DNA from: Ischnura elegans
Lineage: Eukaryota > Arthropoda > Insecta > Odonata > Coenagrionidae
DNA length: 64,000 nt
Direction: 5' to 3'
Assembly: GCF_921293095.1 (NCBI RefSeq)
Contig: NC_060258.1
Span: 5,332,001 to 5,396,000, forward strand
A program made the position numbers and the translations under genes. The number at the start of each line of letters is the position of its first letter. Within the stretch, counting starts at the first letter, position 1. The notes below the pieces were generated by a model that was given only the letters and a program-made list of their open reading frames with translations, had not been told where the DNA came from and searched no databases. This document shows positions 42,190 through 52,983 of this stretch, one piece after another.

Positions 42190-42800
42190 TCCCAAGCTGT
42201 GCGCCAGAAAGAGTAGCTATGTTTTCTTATGTATGCATATTGTTATAACATGCACCCTTTTATCAAGTATGCCTTGCCTTTTCATAACTTCTCTCTCAAT
42301 AAGATTAGATCCTCTCTTGGCATTACAACTTTACCTGATCGCCATATCCTCAATGACCAGAGACTCTTCTTTAATTTCATTAATGGCAAATACACATCAT
42401 CTGACTTTCTTCCTTTTTTTCTGCTTCGTGTTCCTTCGTGCACGACGAGGTTGAGTGACCTATTTCATTGTTTCACCCCCTGCCTTTCTGTCTCATAACA
42501 TTCTTTTCTATTTAAACTTCCTTCTTCCATTAACTTGGATGCCATTTTCCAAATTTTCATCCTTTTTTCATCCCTCATCCATCGTGAACCATCAGTATTG
42601 TAATTTTCCCCCTATTCCTTGCACCACCCAATGAAATTTATTATTCTTTGTTATTTATTTGTAAATGCTGCTGAATATTGTTTGTTCATTATTGGTTACG
42701 TTGCGTAATATTATTAATTTGATTCTCCTGTTATTGTGTGTACTCTGATATTGGCCTCACTGTTTTTGGACAGCATGAATAAATGAAAGGTTTGCTGCAA
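42190..42800 (+). pseudogene. Jockey/R1-like LINE ORF2 C-terminus and 3' UTR
   Basis: A frame of 89 codons (42229-42498) reads LNDQRLFFNFINGKYTSSDF and then FLLRVPSCTTRLSDLF, like the extreme C-terminus of non-LTR ORF2 proteins. The 3' UTR follows, ending near GCATGAATAAATGAA, and its last part is repeated at 41860-41922. 5'-truncated; no RT core. Confidence 0.6.
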
Positions 42801-44300
42801 ACTGTTCCTTTATTTAATAATTGGATGTCAAGTTCACTAGACCACGAGCCCCTGAAGTAAATGTGGTAGGGCTACGTAATGTTCTTTTAGGTAATTCAAA
42901 TTTCATTCATTCTACTTAAATTTTAATTTGAGACAATAACGTTGTTTTCATAATCAGTGATTTATGACCATCAATTCAATTTTGTGATGGCAATGAATTC
43001 ATTTTCAATGGCATTACCATTTAAAAAAAGCAGTCGTGTCTATTACAATATTAGCTACACTATTGACAGCATGTTTCATAATATGTTTCACCTTATACTT
43101 CAATGGGAAGGGCTGATTGCTGTCATGCAATAGGTTTTCGTCTTGCTAATGAAGACATTTAAACTAATTCTGTACCTCATTCTAATTTTATTTGGCTGAG
43201 ACTATGAATTTTATGAAACATATTCCTTCTTACCAGTATATATAGTCACAAATATGATGATATAATTTTAAGTTATGAAATATTTGCTGCTAGTTGAAAA
43301 TCATATGGCTCAATTCTTTTCGTGTCTCTCACACCTAATTACCTCCTAAATACCACCTTATTTTGTACATTTTTATAAAACTGAAAATGCTTCTATATAG
43401 GCATAAAGTAATCAAATGAATTACCATAAATTATTTGTAAATTAATTGATTTATAATCAGAACAATGATATAATCAGTGTGGCAGAAGCCATTGTTTTTA
43501 ATGTACACTGATGAATTTTTCTATTAGACGGTGGTTGGTTAAAAATATTTGAATTGAAATTATGGCCATGATGAGTGCTTTGAATAGGGTACGGGCCATA
43601 CCATTGACCAGGAGATATATCTTTCTACAAAAGTATGCTTAAAATTTATTGTCATTATGGTTACATTGTAGCCTTAAAAGATTCTTAAAATCACTCCGGT
43701 TGTCTAATCAATAGAAATCCATTTCAATTGGTTTCACAATACAAATTCCTGTGATATAAGCACCAACGATTAATTTCCCACTATTTATTTCAAAGGGACT
43801 CCACTTTAATTTGATCCATTGACAAATAGTAATTCATTATCTCCATGTAATTTATGGTTTACTCGTATTGCAGCACTCCTACAATTACACTTGTACTTGC
43901 CAATATTTCCAAATTGACAGAAGTATTTTTATTTTAACCACATGCTGATGATTGGCCATAGTGTCTTCTTTGTTTTCAAGCCTAACCATTATTCGATAGA
44001 AAGGTAAACAAATATTTCACCGTACTCCGCACTCGATTTTTTGTTGACTTTATTTTTTTTCACTTTTCAAGGTCAATTGTTGGTATGAGAATTACAGTAG
44101 CTATGCTCTCTCTAAGTTCCTCTCAAAGTTCTCCTCTCGTCAAAGTTGCAATCAGCCAACCGGCTGAAGGTTTGCTTTACAAAATTGCTGTTACACTGTA
44201 CGTCACCTTCATCTCCACGTTAGTTAATGTGAGGTTTAACCAGATATTTTAAGACTGGGTCTATGATTTTGCTCTATCTGCCTGAGTTGAGATGAAATTA
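42801..44300. other. No recognisable gene
   Basis: AT-rich, no repeat or frame that I can assign. Confidence 0.45.
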
Positions 44301-44329
44301 CCCAGCAGCTAGGTCGTTTGTTGGTTCAT

Positions 44330-45110
44330 CCCGACCTTTACTGGGCTCAATGGATTTCCCTGTTAACTACAGAATCGTCTGCAAATTATCCTAGTTAACT
44401 GTGTACTATTTCACCATAATCGTTGATATAGATGGGAATACGAGTGGGTCTATAACACTACCCTGTGGGATACCAGAAGTGACTTTTACCTCACTGGAAA
44501 CTGCACCGGGTAATACCAGGTACTCTAAGCATGGGGTCGCTCAAAAGTACTATTATCCTGGAGATGACATCTTTATCTATGCTATCAGTTCTTAGTTTTA
44601 TTAATAATTTTTTGTCGGGCAATTTAATTTTTCTTGAAGTATTTTTTTGAAATTGGGAAAAATCGTGTCCAGGAATGGTGTCCCCTATGGAGACTGAAAT
44701 ATTGTGGGGGGAAAAGCGCTAAATGGGTTTCGCATCATTTACTTTTCCTTAATCCATGTTGAGTTCTCATTAACAAGTTTTGTAAGTCTAGGTGTTTCAT
44801 TACTGAGCTGACTACTAAGTGTTCGAGGACTTGTCATGAGATGTTAATGATATCGGTTTGTAATTAGATGGCTGTTCCTTTTTTCCACTCTTATCTATTG
44901 TGGATGCATTAGCAAATTTCCAATCATTAGCCACTTCGTGTTGCTCATTGGATTTACTGGATATAAACTATGTGTAGTGGGGAAATTTCTGTGGCTCATT
45001 CTCTAAGTATGAGAGAAAAGATTTCGTCTGGACTAGGTGATATATTTGGTGTAAAGAGTTCTGTTCATTTTCTATTCCTTGAGCACTAAACTCAAGAGGT
45101 GGCATTTTCA
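44330..45110 (-). pseudogene. Ancient CR1-like RT relic
   Basis: Read on the minus strand, 44400-44500 corresponds to the [12 protein letters not shown]...IND block (plus-strand ACCCTGTGGGATACCAGAAG parallels family B near 21312). 44850-44930 corresponds to the DWK-ANVTPIFK region, and 45020-45040 to SPDEI. Many stops and indels; much older than families A and B. Confidence 0.6.
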
Positions 45111-46377
45111 TATGTAGAGATTGTCAACTGTCTTGATTGAGTTCTCAGGAGGGTTGGTGAATATGCTCTTGAAGTGGGAACTTCATAAATTTGCCATTAT
45201 TGTAACTGTTTGTAAATACATCTGCATTGTCATTTTTCAGGGAACATACGGTAGATATTTGATGTTGCATGCTTGGTGGGAACTAACACAGCCTGCAAAC
45301 TCTGCTTTTGTAACTAACAACGAGACGTAGCCAAAGTGATGTTCAGGATCTGGATGCGGATGTTATATGCTGAAACTATATAGGTAAGGTGGAAAATGTA
45401 TCACGGCTTTCTTCCACATAGGCCCGGGTTCTAGAGATGTTCACATGTAAAGATTTCGCGCAGCGTGGCATATACATTTGAGTATGCGCTACCTCTCAAC
45501 TACGGCCGCACTGTGGTCCCAAATCGAAAAAGCTGGCCAAAATTAATTACTATTAATTTCTAAGGTCTATTCCAATGGTTTTTGACCTGCTTATTCTGAA
45601 TTTATAACTATATTTCGTGTGTTTGCAATACTTTTATATTTATTTCACACATTGTTTAAAGGATTAATTTTTTTCATTGGAATTTAGATTAACCAGGCGA
45701 TTGTAAATACATTTTATACATATCATAAAAGTGAATTAGTTATTTAAAACACACATTTGCATATAAAATGTCTGCATTGTTTATTTTTGGTCAATCTTTT
45801 AACAACTATTTTTTAATGAACCAAGAGAGCATTTTCTACTTTCTCGCATGTTTGATCGTATTTGATACAAAAAAAGAAGGAAATATTATTTGGAAAATTA
45901 TATTACAAGTATATTATTCATATTATTGTACTGCATTAATTGTTTGAAAAATTATAACATCTAATTCTAATTAAGCGGATAATTTTATAGTTCCTTGAAA
46001 TGTGCCTATGGATTTGGAAGCTATCTTACACTAGGTTGTTTATTTCTCAAGTTTCAATCATTGAAATGTTATTAACAAATTTCATACCTCCTATAACTCA
46101 AAACCAAATATACGCTTGCAACGAGCTCTTAACGAGGTGGGGTATTTAAGGGGCACATGATTTGGTACAAAAATTAAACGAGATGTTCCATTGCTTTGGG
46201 TTTTTACAATTGTAAAAAAAGTTAACATTTCTCCTTATCTTCCTCAGTCATTGTTACAAAAAAATTTAAATACATTCATAATCACTTTCCAACAAATCCT
46301 CATCACTCTGCTCACTCAATTCTTCCAGGATTAATAAACTCTTTACCTTGACTGGTAATTGAACTCCTTCTTTGAAC
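45111..46377. other. No recognisable gene
   Basis: AT-rich, short random frames only. Confidence 0.45.
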
Positions 46378-46690
46378 CTAAGAAATACTTGATATCATTG
46401 CATCAGAAGTTAGGAGTAATCTTTTAAACAGGTCTTCATTCGTTACCATCCAGGAAAATTTCATTGCATGGTGCTCCCTGAATCTTCTTATGTTCGTATT
46501 CCTCGCATCCATTGCCTCCTTGGACAAGTGGCCAATGGGAAAGGCAGCTTCTTTAGATGTCCGTCGGAGGAGCAAGTACTGAGGTTTTGTGAAATTACCA
46601 GAAACGATCATGGAAAGGGCTTCTTCCTGGGAGATTTGACTTTGCCTCACCTCCTTGGCTCCCCATTTCGATTATACTTGCCGCGCTCTT
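46378..46690 (-). pseudogene. Fragment of the unnamed repetitive protein family (second copy)
   Basis: The frame of about 90 residues contains FPIGHLSKEAMDARNTNIRR, FREHHAMKFSWMVTNEDLF and LLLTSDAMISS, resembling the frame at 857-1192 (-). Function unknown. Better preserved than the first copy, but still isolated and without start or end. Confidence 0.45.
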
Positions 46691-47296
46691 GAGAGAGTGG
46701 TTGTTGTCACCTCTTTTATTATTTTCGCCACGAACTCATCACCTTTGCTTCGACAACTCATGGATGCTCTGCTGGTGATATGCTAGCTCTATGATCTTCC
46801 GTTTTCCTTCTCTTGGCCCTTTCACTGGACCAATTTCAAAAAACCTGATGAACCTTCAAAAGTAGCAATTTTGATGAACATATTGAAGTAGAATGAATAT
46901 CACTCTTAATTCATCACAAATTCCATATTAAACACTTACTGGATATAATAGGTCGACATTTAAATAAAGACAGAGGAAATTTCAACTTCTGGTTTAGGCA
47001 ATCAGGGAACTTTCTTCTTAAAAACCTGTCATTTCTTTTTCTTTCCTTCCACCGGCAAGGTTAATTTGAGAAAAAACTTTCTACGCAAAGTTTTTCTGGT
47101 TACTTTTGAATTAACGTCCTCATCTACCTCTAACTTGTTGCTCCAGCAGTCCAATAGGCAATAAGTATTGGCTTTTAACCTTTTACCTACTGTACACGTA
47201 TATAAAGGTGTGGACGTTTCCTGACCCGGAAGACGATGGGCGTATATATACCTGTGAGATTTTCCTCTCTCCCCCATTTAGGACGGTCGTGGTCAT
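46691..47296. other. No assignable gene
   Basis: A lysine-rich minus-strand frame at 47029-47277 is open but has no motif I recognise. Confidence 0.35.
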
Positions 47297-47300
47297 TTAA

Positions 47301-47686
47301 CTTATATCTTGAGTTATGCCTAAACATCACCATGGAAGTTTGTGCAGCTTTAAATGCATTAATAATGTCCTTAGAACTTGGTTAAAAATTTGACAATGCT
47401 CAGATAAATTTGAGGAATTCAATTCAATGTCTGTATTTTACGTGCTAGCAACAATTATCCATTTGCTAAATACATATAAGCTATATACAAGTTGACCGCG
47501 AACCACTGCCGCAGGTATGGTCATACATATGGTCGTGAGTCCCACAGTGGAGGGGTCGAAAAAGGTTCAGCGAGACCCTTCTTAACGAATGCCCTCCAAA
47601 AATGCTCAGTACCAGGAGAAAGAAGAGTCTCTTGGGGCTCAGTACAGCAGTCATGCTAAGACGAAAACTCCGCTGTCTCGAAAGGG
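47301..47686 (-). mobile_element. TTAA-flanked element, piggyBac-like MITE
   Basis: It is flanked by TTAA at 47297-47300 and 47687-47690. The minus-strand start is CCCTTTCGAGACAGCGGAG. A diverged copy lies at 63578-64000 in the opposite orientation. TTAA flanks and a CCCTTT end fit piggyBac, but I do not see matching inverted termini. Confidence 0.55.
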
Positions 47687-47710
47687 TTAAGCGATATGGA
47701 CCCTTTTCCA

Positions 47711-48867
47711 CTTACAAGAAATTTTTCATGCATCTCAAGTTGCGTGAAAATTTTCATATCCCCTGAGGTGTTAGATGAAGGCACTAACAAGGATAGCTTA
47801 ATCAAATATCCTATATTGCTCGAAAATTAACAACGGAATTGTTTCGCAGGGGTTATCGAACTAAAACACTATGGGCACTCTTCTTCAGCCCTACAAGTCC
47901 CCTTAACAAAAGTTCAAGGATACTCGACTTTTTCAGGCCTCGAGCTTCACGCTGGCGGAAACTCACTTTCACGTCTTTCGTTTGGCAAAATCTGAGGAAA
48001 ACTGAGTTCTGGCGAGGAAATTTCGGGCGAGCGATGTCTAGATATAATTTAGGTTTTCCATAGTGTGAGGTTCGCGATGCTATTATCTCAATTTTGGGGA
48101 GGGAGGCCCCCCGCTCAGAGGGTCATCGAGGAAAGGGTTTTGGATAAGCATCCTTTTGCGGTGCTTTGGCAAAAGTGCTGAGCACATGGCAGGGAGGACG
48201 AAAAGGTACACTCACGTCAGCCTGCCTTGTGTACGTACCAGGTACGTTCACGGTACTGAAAGTGTTTAGCTAAGAGGGAAATTTGTTGTCAAAGGTAATC
48301 AACCATATTTTACCCATAGCTGTCTTGAAATTTCATCTGCAAACATGTGATTTTGGGTTTTTTTTTATACTCTTAGGTTTTGTTTTATGGCCTCATGGCA
48401 TGACTTGTAATTGGGGCTACTGTTGCCAGTGTAAATTTTGAATTCTTTGGAAGCATTTGCCAGTGACACAACTATGCAGTGAGAAAGCGACAACATTTGG
48501 GGAAACGTGCTTGAGGAGAATTTGAATGCAGTCAAATATCTTGAAAGCTTATACCATTGATTTTTAATCAGGTAAAATATTAAAATGTCCGTCGAAATCT
48601 AAACCCTTACCTGCCGGCACCTGCAATTTGAACAAGTTTTCAGTGCTATGAGTAGCATGAGAATATTTTAAACCTCTCAGTGGGGAGCTTTTTTTTTGTA
48701 GATCCCCTGGTATTTTTGTCCCTCAGCTTTGATACCCAACTCAAGGGGGCTGAGGCTGCAAATTGCCCATCCCATACCCCACCCTCTTGTCTCGACTCTC
48801 TAACTCCATCTTAGCTCAAATCCATGGTCAACTTACAGCATTACCAGTGTTTTCTTTCGACCAAATA
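47711..48867. other. No recognisable gene
   Basis: Mixed-composition DNA with short frames, no domain seen. Confidence 0.4.
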
Positions 48868-49345
48868 CAGTGGAACTTGGTTAATAAGTTCCTCCTTTAT
48901 GTTTTCCTCCTTAGTACGGCGATTTCTTTCGGTCCCGGTACCACCCGAACAAAATACAGGTCAAAGGCATTTGGTTAGTATGTTTAAAAAAATTGAGCTT
49001 TCCTGGTTAGTACGCTCAATTGCTTGCCGTGACGCAACCCGCAATTTGTTCTCTAGTATCTTATCAAGGGTCGCAAACCTCTGAATTCATGATTTAATTT
49101 ATTATTATTAGCTATTAACATTCTTCCAATCATTCCACATCTTTCTTCGATGGTAATTTATCCAAATGCCTTTCTGAATTCTTGTGACGTGTTGAATAAT
49201 AAAATGCAGCCGATTTTCGGGAATGTCTGACTATGAAAAACTACAGCCAATAAGAAGCCCCAATTTTCTCCACCCCGAGCTCCTCACCTTCTGTTGCCTT
49301 TCCTCGTTAGTACGTTTTCCTGGTTAGTACGTTCATTTTCCTTGG
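48868..49345. repeat. Region with repeated GGTTAGTACG words, possible pogo-like relic
   Basis: It begins CAGTGGAACTTGGTTAATAA and contains CCTTAGTACG, GGTTAGTATG and three later TTAGTACG words up to 49345. The start resembles pogo/Tigger ends. Borders are unclear. Confidence 0.35.
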
Positions 49346-49364
49346 TCCCTTCGGAAACGTTCTA

Positions 49365-49780
49365 AAGAGGCTCACCGGAGCCCTGCCCTATTTGTGGAAG
49401 GCAATACCAAACACGGATGGTCCGCCACATCCAAGGTGTTGTAAAACACTGAATGGAAACCGTGGAGAAATGCTGCCGGGCCATCACTTTCCTGTGTGCA
49501 AAAGGTATCTTTAGATACCCGGAGCACTTCATACTAAATATTTTTGGAGCGCAGGGGAAGAACTTCCGGAAAAAAACACGGAAGGGAAACCATGGAGAAA
49601 TTCTGCTGGGTCATCACTTTCCTGTGTGTAAAAGGTATCTTTAGATACCTGGAGCACTTCATACTGAACCTTTTCGGAGAGCAGTGGAATAGCTCCTGGA
49701 AAAAAAACAGGGAAGGGAAACCGTGGAGGAATGCTGCCGGGCCATCACTTCCTCATGTGCTAAAGGTATATATAGGTGAA
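49365..49780 (+). pseudogene. Broken C2H2/conserved-module exon with three tandem ~132-bp repeats
   Basis: It starts with a damaged zinc-finger segment (GSPEPCPICG-like codons) that loses frame, then three successive units beginning near 49453, 49584 and 49718. Each encodes part of the module TVEKCCRAITFLCAKGIFRY and PEHFILNIFG. This is the same module found once per exon at 58069, 58609 and 59103. The multiplication inside one exon and the frame changes between units show loss of coding function. It is the left end of a paralogous block running to about 50910. Confidence 0.65.
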
Positions 49781-50226
49781 GATACGTCTCTTTCGGGTAA
49801 TACACCGCGTGGGTCCATTGTTCTCGGACAACAGTTTCGCCGGCATTACAGTCGGCTTCTTCAGGTCAGTGAAGTAATGATGCAGTGAATTGGCCGCCTT
49901 ATACATCTGTCCGTAGAGGCTAGGTCATCTGTGATTGGCTGTCGCTGCCTTGTCTTTTTCCACGCAAAACTCGTTTCCAGGCATGCGGAAGGGGATAGCC
50001 GTCTTCCCTATTGAAATTATCTTGAGTCTTGCTTATTTTGATGGCTTTCCGTATCAGGCATGGAAAATATCTCCTTTCTTTGGAAATAAGCTTCGCTTCG
50101 TCAAAATTGATGTTATGGGTAGACGTTATAGAGCGAAACTGTCATCCAAGAACAATGGACCCACGCGGTGTATTACCCGAAAGAGACGTATCTTCATACT
50201 CATCGACCCGCGGAAGCCTGCATAAG
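49778..50226. mobile_element. 449-bp element with ~62-bp inverted repeats and a 13-bp target duplication
   Basis: Left arm 49778-49840 starts GAAGATACGTCTCTTTCGGG; its reverse complement ends near 50195, followed by about 30 unpaired bases. GGTATATATAGGT occurs at 49765-49777 and 50227-50239, and the empty-site word is seen in sister repeats. The left half (reverse strand) includes CTGAAGAAGCCG...CGGCGAAAC, which recalls the decayed hammerhead region of Penelope-like elements. DNA-transposon or Penelope-derived origin is open. Confidence 0.6.
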
Positions 50227-50369
50227 GGTATATATAGGTACCCAGAGCATTTCATACTAAGTGAGTGGCAAGTTGAGACATAATATTTTTATATATAGTT
50301 TACTTCGTCAATTTTTGCTGTGGGAAATTGTTAATCCTATCCCCTTTGACTTGATTGTTTCCTTTTTAG

Positions 50370-50413
50370 AGACATCAGACGAGGTGGGAGACTGATCATC
50401 TTCACTTCGTCAG
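50370..50413 (+). pseudogene. Damaged copy of the 51-bp exon type
   Basis: Acceptor TTTCCTTTTTAG and donor CAG|GTGGGT enclose 44 bases matching the 51-bp exon at 59603, with seven bases missing at the start and an in-frame TGA in the original frame. Confidence 0.5.
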
Positions 50414-50634
50414 GTGGGTCAAGGGCTTTAGCTACAGAAAACAGGTTGTGCGATAGAGAGTTCATATTTTACTCCAATAAATCGTTTTTAATTCGCACAA
50501 ACAATGGTTGCAATTGTCTTGTTTTTTTCTTGTTTTTTTTTTTTTTTGGTTATGTGCCGGGTTTGAACTTCATTTTTAATATCATAGAAACAGCCGTTGC
50601 AAATTTCTTACTTCATGCCTCCTTCATATCTTAG

Positions 50635-50679
50635 GACACAGTCGAGGTTACAAAGGTGGAGGCCCATGGAAAAGAATCT
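50635..50679 (+). CDS. 45-bp micro-exon (copy 1)
   Basis: Flanked by ATATCTTAG and GTGAGTTA. Phase 0, encoding DTVEVTKVEAHGKES. The paralogue at 59995-60039 has identical size and splice words. Whether it is still used is unknown, because neighbouring exons in this block are broken. Confidence 0.45.
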
Positions 50680-51060
50680 GTGAGTTAATACAATATTTAT
50701 ACTTAATACTTAGACTAGAAAAATGCCTATTGCTTATCATGGAAGTCATCCGAATTCAACCTTTGACTTTCCCGAACCAATATTAACAAATATGTGACCT
50801 TGGGTCTCTTTATCCTCTGTTAGGGAAAAATGGATGATATGATCTTGTTAAACACAGGTGGAACCACATCAGAGGATTGGACATGGAGTCTCCTCGAGAT
50901 TACGGATATTTATCAATGGCCTCCCAAGCCATGAAGCATGTTGAAAAATAGTAAGTATAGGAATAACTGTTTCAAATTGGGACATTAAATGTTCAAGTGC
51001 TGATGTAAGTTTCTTACATCGATTTTTCGTAATTCCAGGGAGGGACTTCATAATATTTCC

Positions 51061-51473
51061 TCATATAAATTATTTAAGTAAATGCTGTATTTAATTTTAA
51101 ATGTATCAAAGTATTATTAAAAATATTTATTGCATTTATTCTATATATTATTTAAATAGTTGTATGGTATAAATTTTTTCATACAAAATCAGACTATTAA
51201 ATTCATTCAATTGGCAACTGCGTTTTCAAAATTTCAACTCTGATCCCAGGTCAGGGGTTCCCAAACTGGGAGGCGCCTGTTTGGTAACCCCTGCCCTGGT
51301 AGACCAAAAAATCGGATATATCCCAAAGTAGATTACAAAGGCCTATTTGGTTGATAAAAATGAGTTATGAGTTGCATAAAAATTAAGAAATGTGTGAAAA
51401 TACTTTTCTGATTTTTTTTGTTATGTCTTAGATTTTGGCTCTCTATATTATGCAAAGGAAGGCTATTTTCAAA
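51061..51473. other. No recognisable feature
   Basis: AT-rich DNA with one short GGGAACC-type inverted word pair near 51250-51290. Confidence 0.4.
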
Positions 51474-51660
51474 TACAGGCATTCCCCGAGTTACGTACGT
51501 ATCGACTTACGTTAACCCGTACTTACGTAAGTGATCACTGTGTTTCAAGTGGTTAAGTTAATTTTCGAATGTGAGCGCAATTAAGTAAGTATTCGTTCGT
51601 TTACCCAATGCCAGAAAAAATATCGAATAATTATCAAGTTTTTTACATAATAAAACAATG
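51474..51660 (+). mobile_element. Tigger/pogo-like end, inverted copy of the element at 1-454
   Basis: CAGGCATTCCCCGAGTTACG and following ACTTACGTAAGTGATCAC match the reverse complement of 300-454. Confidence 0.55.
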
Positions 51661-51689
51661 TGATCCATGGACATTTTACCCTAGATAGT

Positions 51690-52930
51690 GTTTAGCCTTG
51701 CCAACTGTCTGCCTCCAACTCTTTCTAACTTCTGTATCCGCCCCACTGACTCACATTCTCCCCGTATCAATCAGCAAGTGTCCTTCCATCTCTTTCTCAG
51801 TCTTCCTGGGGGTCGTCTTACATCAGGGTTTTCTGCCCAGACTTGTTTCAATATTGCCTCTTGCTCTCTTCGTATTATGTACTCTGCCCATTGCAATCTG
51901 CGGCTCTTAGCTTCAGCTACTACGTCTGGCGAGTCGAAAAGGTCCCTGTTTTTGCTGTTGTGTTTTTTTCTCCTGGTTCAAGTCTCTCTTGTTGGTCCAA
52001 AAACTTTCCTTAACACTTTATTCTCATAGGAAATTACTTCCTTTTCTCTTCTGTTGTTGATAACCCATGATTCAGTCCTATGTAGAAGGATTGGTTTTAT
52101 TTCTAGTTCAATAAGTTCTAAGTTTGGTTCTGATGGATAAATTTTTGATGTTAGCAGCTTTTTATTGGCATTCACACTGGGCATTTTATTTGCTGAATTC
52201 ATTCCCTTTTGAGTCTCATATGATTTATGATTGTTTGAGCTGATTATGGCACCATGGTATTTAAATTCATTTATTCTTTCAAAATTGTGATCCTCAATTG
52301 TAATGTTCCTGAAGTTATCAGGGTTTTGACCCAAGGACATAAACTCGGTCTTATCATCATTGATTTTCAGTCCAACTTCTTCGTTTTTTTTAATCAGAAT
52401 TTCTGTCATTCTTCTTAAGTCTTCTTATTTTCCACTAGCAAAATCAAGTCACCTGCAAAGGCAAGCACCGATATGTTTTTCCTCATTCTTATTCTCAAGT
52501 CTGTTTTCCTGATTCCTTTCAGTGACTCCTCCAATGCCAAGTTAAAAAGTATAGTTGAAAGGCCATCTCCTTGTATCATGCCAGTCTTTACCTCAAAGCT
52601 CATGGGGTATTCATTGTCAACTTTCACCTTTCATTTGGAATTTTTAAACGGAGCTTTGCGAACTCAATTAATTTTCTAGGAATTCGAATGTTTTCCATTT
52701 TTTCCCACACTTTTCTCCAATTTAAACTATCATATGATTTTCTAAGATCGACCGATAACCCAAAGAAGTGTTCATTAAATTCCCAGTATTTTGAAGCAGC
52801 AATATGTATCTGATCATTAGTAGCCTTTCATGAATCCTGTGTGGTGTTCTTCAACAGTCTCACTCGTACACACTTCCAATCTGTTTATCACTATTTTAGA
52901 AAAACTTTAGGGTCTTCTTTGTCACCATTT
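51690..52930 (-). pseudogene. Non-LTR reverse transcriptase pseudogene
   Basis: Two adjoining frames (52415-52627 and 51978-52409) read GMIQGDGLSTILFNLALEES, ISVLAFAGDLILLVENKK, then a break, ILIKKNEEVGLKINDDKTEF, FKYHGAIISS and a C-terminal RREKEVISYENKVLRKVFGP. This is the RT palm (GxxQGDxLSxxLFN) with the catalytic YADD changed to FAGD, thus inactive, plus the usual thumb. The extension to 51690 and to 52930 is diverged. The style is that of RTE/R1-like elements common in arthropods; it is not close to families A and B. Confidence 0.75.
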
Positions 52931-52983
52931 TGTGCAATAGTATATATGCCGCACTAATACACTCTTATTTTTTCATATTATAG

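Noticed and set aside
44401..44595. Plus-strand 64-codon frame
   Set aside because: Shadow of an old RT relic on the opposite strand.
47839..48063. Plus-strand 74-codon frame rich in R, F and W
   Set aside because: No domain recognised and no splice context; probably random.
51688..52029. Plus-strand frames over the RT pseudogene
   Set aside because: Antisense shadows of the minus-strand reverse transcriptase.
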